Shown here: piece by piece, positions 1 through 9,400 of the stretch
Layout: each line of letters starts with the position of its first letter
Position numbering within the stretch: the stretch's first letter is position 1
DNA from: Actinoplanes sichuanensis
Lineage (GTDB): Bacteria; Actinomycetota; Actinomycetes; Mycobacteriales; Micromonosporaceae
Assembly (NCBI RefSeq): GCF_033097365.1
Contig: NZ_AP028461.1
Span: forward strand, 3,658,001 to 3,722,000
Length of the DNA stretch: 64,000 nucleotides
Reading direction: 5' to 3'
Translations under genes and position numbers: made by a program
The notes under the pieces: generated by a model
What the model was told of the DNA's origin: nothing
The model's database searches: none
The model's input: the letters and a program-made list of their open reading frames with translations, nothing else

Positions 1-424
1 CTTCGCGACCGACTTTCAGCCCGGCCACCCATGCCAGCCATCGCAACGCCTCGTACGGGAATGGACTGTCGTCATGATCAAGGACGATCGTCAGACGAAG
101 ACCGTCATCGGAAACGTGCGCATCACCGATGCTCCACAGATCGTTCTTGAACGAGAACCAGTGGAGCCATGACTTCACCGTCCAACCGGTTTCCCTTTCA
201 AACGCATCAGGATCAGGTGCGGCGCGCCATTTCGCGAGCCACTCCTCAGCCTCTTCACGAGTCCTCACGGGCGAGAGTGAACTAGTCAACCAAGCCGGAA
301 GATCCTGGCCGACCTCCTGCCAATCGTCATTCCACCGGCTCTTGAGCAGAAGGAGGAGTTCCGCGACCTGGGCGGGATTCACCACCGTAGCAGCATCGGA
401 GCTGAGGTCGATTTCGGTCTTCAT
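1..424 (-). CDS. Candidate immunity protein for the RHS toxin (partial, runs off the window start)
   Basis: An open frame of 141 codons starts with ATG at 424 and continues through base 1 without a stop, so the C-terminus is missing. It begins MKTEIDLSSDAATVV and is acidic and rich in tryptophan (WLAKW, WLHWFSF, LRWLAWVAG), with no signal peptide or membrane segment. I do not recognise the family. The start lies 8 bases after the RHS stop codon, and the GGAG ribosome site directly follows that stop, so the two genes are almost certainly co-transcribed and translationally coupled. A small acidic gene right after a polymorphic-toxin tip is the usual place for its immunity protein. That role is inferred from position only. 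Confidence 0.72.
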   Translation of the reverse strand, partial: MKTEIDLSSDAATVVNPAQVAELLLLLKSRWNDDWQEVGQDLPAWLTSSLSPVRTREEAEEWLAKWRAAPDPDAFERETGWTVKSWLHWFSFKNDLWSIGDAHVSDDGLRLTIVLDHDDSPFPYEALRWLAWVAGLKVGRE

Positions 425-432
425 GCCACTCC

Positions 433-3400
433 TCATCCGATCTTTCCAGTGCCCTGGATGATATATGGGAACATCAGGTTCAGATGGAGTGTTCGCAGAC
501 CGTACTGATCCGGGAGATCAGACCCGTCGTATCTATGCTTGTCAACCCTGAGCGGGCGCGTCGGGAAGTCGTCCGCCGCCGACTCCGGGACCTGATCCGC
601 TCGCAGATAATCAAGAAACTCCCGCTTGACCTTGAAACTCTTGATCACCGTGTCGGGAAACTTCTCCAAATGCGCAGCCCGGAATTCCTCGGCTCGCGCC
701 CGGTCACCGAAGTTGAGGAAAAGCATCTTTCCCTCCTTCTTCTTCTTGGAGTTGGCTCCACGGATCATGACAAAGCCGTCGTTAATTCTGACTCGCTCGT
801 TGCCTTTGCCCTCGACGCGATACACCGTGATCGTTTCGCAATCGTCGATCTCATCGTTGTTGTGGACGAGAACCGGAGAACCGCCGGCAAGGACGAAATA
901 GGTGTGGATGTCGTCGACGGTGAGGTCGCGCATCACCTTGGAGCCGGTGTAGTTCCGGACCTCGGTGACGTATTGGATCTGGCCGTCCGGGCCGACCAGC
1001 GTGGATTCGCCCGCGACCAGTTCGTCCGCGTCGACCCAGGCGCCGGTGGTGGCGTCCCAGAACGGATGGTGTGCAGTCGTCTCCAGCAGTGAGGACTCGG
1101 TCGGGCCGCGAGTACTGCGGTCGCCCTTACCCTCGTTCACCGCCTTGCCCGCGGTGACCAGCGGCTGGTCCGACACAGTGACGTCAGTCAGTTCGATGTC
1201 GCGGTTGGAGTGCAGCAGGGTGACCGGCCGCGCGCCTTCCTCACCGGTCGCCGGATCCTTGGCGCGGACCTTGTCACCGAGGTTGACCTCGGAGATCGGC
1301 CGAGTCGTGCCATCGGCCATCAAGACCGGAGTCGACGGGTCGAAGCTATGCGTCGGTGGGCAGGTCTCCGGCTGCTCCGGAGCCTCGATCTCCTCTTCCT
1401 CGGACTTCTTTTTCTTCTTCTTGGAGTCGCCCTTGTTCCCCTTCGGGGACTTCGGATCGTTCTTGGCCTTGCCGCCCTTTTTCGGCTTGTCGTTGTCGCT
1501 CTTCTTCGGCGACTTCCGAGGTTCCTGCTTCTTCGCGGGCTTCGACGGGGCGGGCTTCTTCTCGGCCTTGGCGTCCTTGCGCTGCTTCTCCGCCTTCTTC
1601 TTCTTTGTCGGCGGCTTTTTCTTCTTCTTCGGCGGCTTGGGCTTCGGGATCTTCTTGCCCATCAGGTCGCTCAGGTGTTTGCGTGCCTGGGTGACCAGGC
1701 TGCGGGCCGTCTGCATCGCCGAGCGGGCGACCTCGACCATGCGCTTCCACGTGCGGTAGGCACCGAACGCGCGGTCGAGTGCCCGGTAGAGCGATCGGCC
1801 GAGCTGGAACACCTTGGCCGGGCCGAGCACGCTCATCGCGAGGTCGAGGCAGTCCATCAGGCTGCCGGCGATACACCCGACGATCGAGTAGTAGCCGATC
1901 ATCCCGAGGATCATGTCGCCGGCGACCTGCATCAGGATGTCGACGACCGGGATGTTGCTCTCCCGCTCGGCACGCTGGTACTCGGCCTCCTGGCGGGCGA
2001 TCTCCGAACCGGCCGCCTGGATGTCGCGGTCGCGCTGCTCCATCAGCTTGGTGTAGACGGCCATTTCGGCCTGGTACTTCTTCAGCGCGCAGGCGTAGTC
2101 GTACTCGCCGCACTTGCCGTCGACGGCGTTGCCCGTGGTGTCGGTGTTCGACATCGGGTCACCCTCGGCATACGCGAACCGATTCGCCGCGCCCGACGTC
2201 GGGGTCGGGCTGTTGGTCGCGGTGTCGCGAGTGTCGAAGGCGCCGGTCTCCGGGTCGTACCAGCGCGACCACATGTTGACCTTGCCGGTCGTCTGGTCGG
2301 TCCACTCCTGCTGGTAGCCGAGCCGGCCGGTCATGCCACCGGCGGCCAGGACCTTGCCCCACGGGTCGTAGGACACCGACCCGGACAACGTCGTCCCGGT
2401 CGCGGTGAACTCGCCGACCACGTCGGTGTGGGCGTCGGTCCAGGCGTACCGGTTGCCGGCCGAGGAGGAGACTCCGACCAGCTGGTCGGCGATGTCGCGG
2501 ACGTAGACGGAGCTGCCGTCGGCGGCCACGTCGTTGCCGACTCCGGTGTAGGTCAGGTTGGGCTGGATGACCCGGCCCAGACCGTCATAGGTGTACGTGC
2601 TGCGCCCACCGGACTTGGAGCCCTGCGAGACGACCTGGTTGAACGCGTCGGTGGTCGTCTCCACCGTCTGACCGCCCTGGACCGTGGAGGCCAGGGTGCC
2701 CCGGGCGGTGTAGGTGTAGGTCGTGCCGTCCGAGTCCGAGGTCAGCTGGTTGCGCTGGTCGTAGGCGAACGTCTTGGTGCCCGCCTGCACCCGGTTACCG
2801 GACTTGTCGTAGGCGTACACCGTCGGGGTGATGCCGTTGTCCCAGCCGACCATCCGGTCGGCGAGGTCGTAGGTGTAGGTGTTCGTCGACGCCCCGTTGA
2901 AGCCGGTCGTCGTCTTCTTCGTCAGGCTGTCGTTGGCGTTCCACTCGTAGGCGATCTTGCCGACACTCGCTCCCGCCGAGGTCTTCAGCTCGTCGGAGGA
3001 CAGCCGGCGGAGGGCGTCGTACTTCAGCGTGCGGGTGTTGCCGCCGTAGGCGATCGTCTCGACCTGCGACAGGTTGTTGTAGCCGTACGTCATGTTCACG
3101 CCGGCGGTGGTGTTCTGCACGCTGGCCGGACGGCCCAGCGGGTCGTACTGGTAGGTGGTGGTGCCGGCGCCGTCGACCCGCTTGGTCAGCGACCCGTCGG
3201 GGTTGTACTCGTAGGCCGAGTTGCCGGAGACGCCGGTGATCGAGGTGATCAGGCCCCGGTCGTCGTAGGCGACCGTGTTCGCCCCGGCCGACCCGCCGAA
3301 CGAGGTCAGGCGTCCGGCCTTGTCGTAGGTGAACGTCTTGTCCGTGGTCGCCACCTGGGCACCCGTGCCGGCGCTCTTCGTGAGCCGGCCCATCGTGTCG

Positions 3401-6400
3401 TAGGTGGAGGTGACCGACACCCCACCCGGCGAGTCGAGCCTGGTCATCCGGCCGCCCGCGTCGTACGACGTGGTGTAGGTGCGGTCGGCGAGGTTCGGGG
3501 TGGCTGTCGTCGCCGGTTCGATCTGCGACTCGGGCAGGTTCCACGAGTTGTACGTGGTGATGAAGTTGTTGCCCCGGCCGTCGGTGAACCGGGTCTGGTT
3601 GCCGGCCTTGTCGTAGCCGAACCTGGTCACGATGGCGTCCGACGAGCTGATCGGCTCCCGCTGCATGGTGAGCTGACCGACCGCGTCGTACTCGAAGTAC
3701 TTGTACGTGCCGCGGGCGTCGGTCACGCCGACGGTGTTACCGGCGACGTCGTAGTGCACGGACTGGGTCCGCAGGGCCGTCGTGCCGCCCGGCGCGTAGT
3801 CGGCCGCCCGGATCGCCCGGCCGGCGAAGTCGTACGCCGTGTTGCTGAACGAACCGTCCGGAGAGGTGGTCCGGATCGGGCGGCCGACACCGTCGTACGT
3901 CGTCTTCGTGGTGTTGCCCAGACTGTCGGCGATCTCGGTCTGCGCACCGGCCACGTCGTACTTGATGGTCGCGGTGACGCCGGTCGGCGACACCACACTC
4001 GTCGGCCAGGGGTACGAGCCGTCGGTGCCGTACTTGTAGGTGGTGACGTGCTGAGCCGACGACGACGCGCCGCGGACGATCTGGGTGGACGTCACGGTCC
4101 GGCCCAGATAGTCGAACTCCTCGCGGACGGTGGCGCCGTTCGGGTCGGTGTGCTGCAGGAGGTCGCCGTCGAGGTTGTAGGCGTACCTGGTCTCACCGCC
4201 GTCCGGTGCGGTGACCCGGACGTTGCGCCCCAGCTGGTCGTACAGGTAGGTGGTCCGGGCGCCGAGCGGGTCGGTGGTGGCCAGGATCTGGCCGACCTCG
4301 TCGTACTCTGCGGTGGTCCGGGCCTTGATCGGGGTGCTGGACCCGGGTGCGGTGTAGTCGGGCAGCAGGGTCTCGACGATCTGGCCGAGCCCGTCGTAGC
4401 GGGATTCCGTCACGTTGCCGTTCGGGTCCTGCTGCTCGGTGGCCTCGCCGAACGTGTTGAAGCCGGTCCGGCTGGTCGACACGGAGGTGATCGGGCCGCC
4501 CTCGCCGGTGACCGTGCTGACCGCGGGCGTGGTGGTCACCACGGCCCGGCCGACCTCGTCGAGCGTCAGGTTCACGGTGGAGCCCCGCGGATCGGTCGCC
4601 GAGGTGACCGAACCGTCGGCGGTCAGGCCGTAGCTGATCCGGCTGACCTTGGCGTCCACTGACGGGAACGTCGTCGAGCTCATCAGCGTGCTGATCGTGG
4701 CGACCGGCAGGGCTTCCTGGTAGACCTGCAGGTCGTCGAGCTGACCGGAGAAGTAGCCGCTGGACGCCGACTCCGCGCCGAGGCGCAAGCCGGTCGCCCG
4801 GTTGTTGAAGTTCTCGGTGGTGGTGACGGCCGCGCCGCTGGCGACACCGTTGATGTACAGCTGCGCCTTGCGGGCCACCGGGTCGACGGTGACCGCGAGG
4901 TGGGTCCAGGCGGACGTGGCCGTGGCGCTGGGGGTGGCGCTACCGATCCAGACGGTGTCGCCGTTGGCCTTGCGGACCGACATCGTGTACTGCCAGGAGT
5001 CGGTCTCCACGTCGTAGTACAGCTTCATCGCGGAGCTGCCGAGGTCGCCGGAGAGGGTCGCGACGTACCGGTCGACGTCCTCGGCGCCGATCTTCGCCCA
5101 GAGCGCCAGGGTGTACGGGCGGGTGGTGTCGACCGGCGGGTTGCCGGTGATCCCGGAGGCCGCGCCGTTGAACGAGGCGGAGCCGCCACGTTCGGTGGAC
5201 CAGGTGACGCCGCTGCTCAAGGCGCCCCGGTTGTTGCCGGTGGCGTCGGCGGTGGCGGTGCCGGTGGTCTCGTCGAGTTTCCAGCGCAGGGTCGGGGTCG
5301 TGCCGTCGTGCAGGTAGGTGGTCTGCTGGCGCAGCCGGCCCATCCGGTCGTAGGCGGAGTCGGAGATCCCGAGGTTGGTGGTGCCCTGCTTGACGGTGGT
5401 GCGGACGATCTCGTCCTCGGGCGAGTACTCGTAGACGGTGCTGCGGTTCAGGCCGGTCGGGTCGAGGGTGGCCGTGGTGCTGCGGCCGGCCTTGTCGTAC
5501 TCGCGTTTGGTGGTGGTCAGGCCGTTGTTGGTGACCGTGTTGACCACGTTGCCGGTGGCGTCGTAGGTGTTGCGTTCCAGCACGAACGACTTGCCGGTGG
5601 TGTCCTTGCGGGTCACCGACACCAGCAGGTTGTTGTCGGTGTAGGTGTAGGCGGTCTCGACGTTGAGGGAGTCGGTCTCCGAGGCCAGCCGGCCCGCCGC
5701 GTCGTACTTCAGCGAGCGGACCACCAGGTCGGTGGCCGCGGTCGGCGCGTTGGGGTCACCGGTCCAACCCTCCACGACGGTCCGCAGCTCGTTGCCGTTG
5801 GCGTCGTAGTCGGTGCGCACGACGCTGTCGTCGGCGTGTTTCTGGCGGTTGACCCGGCCGTACGCGTCGTAGCCGATCTCCAGGCGGTTGTCGTTCTGGT
5901 CGATCTCGGCGTCGCGGCGGCCGAACGAGTCGTACTCGTAGGACACCTTCCGGGGCGCGTCGCCGCCGGTGAGGTCGGTGACGGTCTCGGCGGTGACCAG
6001 GCCGTCGGCGTTGTACTCGACGGTGGTGAGTGGGGAGTGCTTGGCGCCGGTGACCGCGTTGGTGGTCGGGGTGTCGGCGACCGTGACGACCCGGTCGAGG
6101 CGGTCGTGGGTGTATCTGGTGCTGCTCGTCTCGACGACGCCGGTGGGGGTGAGGAGGACCTCGACCTCCCTGGTCACCCGGCCGAGGCCGTCGTACTCGT
6201 AGCGCATGATCTGGCCGGCCGGGTCGACCGTCTCGGCGACGTCACCGCTGGGCAGGTAGCGGATGATCTGCATGCTGCCGCCGGGCTTGATCACCCGCCA
6301 GGGCAGGCCGGGCGGGGCGTTGCCGCCGTTGTAGCCGCCGTTGGTACCGCCGTCGGTGTAGGAGACGAGCGTCTTGCGGCCGAGCGGGTCGGTCTCGCTG

Positions 6401-9400
6401 ATCCGGTTGCCCTTGGCGTCGTACTCGTAGGTCGTCAGGTACGTGTTGTCGGTGGCCGACGCCGACCCGGCGGCACGCAGCGCGATGGGCCGGTCGTTCC
6501 AGGCGTGGGCGGCCGGGTTCTCGGTGGTGGCGTCCGGGTAGTAGGAGGTGTAGGCGGTCGAGCAGAGGTTCGCCGACCGGTCCTGGCAGGTGGTGACGGC
6601 CACGACGTTGCCGCGGACGTCGTGTTCGTTGATCACCATGTTGCCGAGCGGGTCGGTGACCGAACGCAGGTAGCCCTTGCCGCTGTAGCCGTAGCGGGTG
6701 GTGTTCTTCAGTGCGTCGATGTCGGCGACCTTGCGGCCGTACATCAGGTCGTTGACGACCGTCGTCTCGTCGGTTCCGGGACCCTGCACGGTGTAGTTGA
6801 TCTGGCCGGCCGCCGACTGGGTTACCGCGTCACGGGTCTTGAACTGGTACGACGCCTGAGCTTCGTCAATCACCGAGTTGTAGAACGCGACCTCGGCGAG
6901 ACTTCCGGCGTAGTAGTTGGTCGTGTTGTTGTCGACGTAGAACCAGTTGCTCATCCAGCCGTTGGCGTAGCCGCTGCCCAGCGTGCGGGTCGGGATCTGG
7001 TCCGGGACGAGTTCGGCGGTGCCGGTCGACGACTGGGCCTTCACACCGTCGACGTACAGCGTCTGGGTGAACCCGTCGGCGGCCAGGACGACGTGGTGCC
7101 ACTTGCCGTCGTTCACCTTCGCCTTGCTGGTCAGCGACGGCAGCCACATCTGGGCGGCGCTGGCATTGCAGGTGTACAGCTGCAGGATGGTGCCGTTGGT
7201 CTTGGAGTTGCCCGGGTTGTCCAGGCAGGTGGACCAGCCGAGGCTGTTGGTCAGGCCGCCGGCGTCGGCGAACCACTTCTGCGACTCGTGGTTGTTGCAT
7301 GTCCACAGGGTCAGCTGGGTGCCGCTGTTGCCGCTGCCACCGTACGGCGTGAGGCACTTGCCGAAGGCCTTGACGTAGAACGTCGAGTTGAGCGTGGTGC
7401 TCGCGTCGGTCGGGACGAACGTCCAGTTCTGGGCGGCGGTGCCGTTGCAGGTGTAAAGCTGGATCTTGGTGCCGTCGGTGCTGTTGCTGCCCGGCACGTC
7501 CATGCACTTGCCGGCGGCGCCGATCGAGTTGACCGGGCCGGTGGTGGTGCGGGACGGGGACAGGGCGCGCAGCTTGCCGTCGGTGGTGATCCAGATGGTC
7601 GGCTGGGCGACCTGGTTGGGGGTGCTGGTCCAGGCGTCGGCCTCGCCGAGCAGGACGGTGCGGGCGTCGGTGGTCTTGAACCACATCGACACCGAGCTGG
7701 CCTTGTTCGGCGTGGTTCCGGCCGGGAGTTTGACGTACGAGCTGGTGCCGTTGAAGGTGGCGGCCTTGCCGGCGCCGGTGCCGAGCGGGCTGATCTCGGT
7801 GCCGAGGCCGACCGAGTTGTAGGTGGCGGTGCTGCCGTTCACCTCGTTGACCGCGTCGGCGCGGCCGGCGCTCTCGGCCATCCGCCAGTAGTTGGTCGGC
7901 GCGCCGCCGAGGACGGCGCTCTCGTAGACCTTGCTGGTGCCGGTGATGGTCGGGGCCTTCGGCAGCCAGGTCGCGCCGTTGCCGTCGATCACCTGGGCGA
8001 CCCGGCCGCTGGCGGGGTCGTACGAGACGGTGGCGCTCACCTCACCGGACGGGCGGAGCGCCTTGGTCATCGGTTTGGTGGCGGACAGGCCGGAGGCGCG
8101 CAGGTCCTTGACGGTGGCGGCGTCGGTCGCGACGTCCCAGATCGCGACCTCGGCGATCGAGCCGGTGAAGTAGTCGCGGGTGCCGATGACGCTCTTGGCG
8201 TTGCCGTGCGGCTGGTTGGGCCGGCCGCCGCCGAGGAAGCCGGCGCCGATGTACGACTTGGCGGCGGTCAGGTCCTGCAGGGTGACGCCGGTCTCGTAGT
8301 CGACCTGGTCGCCGTCGAGGTAGAGCTCCTGCTTGTTGCCGCCGGCGGACAGCACGACGTGGTGCCAGTTGCCGTCGGACACGGTCGCCGGGGTCTCCAG
8401 CGGAAGCTGTCCGTTGCGGGGGAAGAAGCCCTGCTCGACGCGGAGCTTCTTGTCACACGGCTGGATCTCGACGGCGTAGATGTAGTTCGGGTGGGCGACG
8501 CCGACACCTTCGCGGTCCGGGAAGTGGGCGCAGGATCCGGCGTAGATGTTGACGAGCTGGCCGTCGCCGTTGAGGTCCCATTTCTGGTAGTCCTGGGAGT
8601 TGCAGTTCTCGATGACCACGTCGACGCCCTTGCCGGCGTTGCCGTTGTCGAGGGCCATGCACCGGGTCGCGCCGCCGACGGTGACCCGCAGCTCGGAGGC
8701 CGCCGTGTAGTTCCACTGCTGGTTGGCGCCGCCGGAGCAGTCGTCCAGGTATGTGGAGTGGAACTCCTGCATGACGAAGTCGGGTGCGGTGATGCAGCCG
8801 CCGTGTTTCTGCGACTGGATGCTGCCGACCGCGGTGCCCGGCTTGGTGGCCTTGGGGAAGCCGCCCATCAGGCGGCCGTCGGTGCCGATGTAGAGCGTCG
8901 GGTTGTACGCGCCGGAGGTGGTCGAGTTGGTGATCGGATCCCAGGACTGGCCGTAGAGGACGCCGGATCCGCCGGACGTCTTGAACCACATGCTGACCGA
9001 CTGGTACGACGTGTCGCTGGCGGTGCCGACCGGGACGGACACCTGCGAGCTGGTGCCGTTGAAGGCGGTGGCGGTCGAGCCGGAGCCGGTCAGCGGGCCG
9101 GGCTGGCCCAGGGTGACGCTGGTGTAGGTGCCGTTGTCCCGGCCGCCGTTGTCCAGGACGGTGCTGGCGGCCTTGGTGCCGCTGGTCTCGTTGAGCCGCC
9201 AGTAGGACAGCGCCTTGGCGTTGGCGACCGCGGCCGGGTGCTGGGAGTTGGAGGCGTCGTACTGGTAGGTGTGGCAGTCGCCCCAGCTGGTCGGCGGGCA
9301 CACCTTGGTGAGCCGGCCGTCGGTGTAGTCGTACCACCAGGTGTTGGCGGTGTCCCAGTCGCCGGGGACGGTGGGGTCGGTGGCGACGTAGTTGACGCGC

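Noticed and set aside
129..461. A 110-codon plus-strand frame at the window start
   Set aside because: It is antisense to the minus-strand gene at 424, which has a ribosome site and protein-like sequence.
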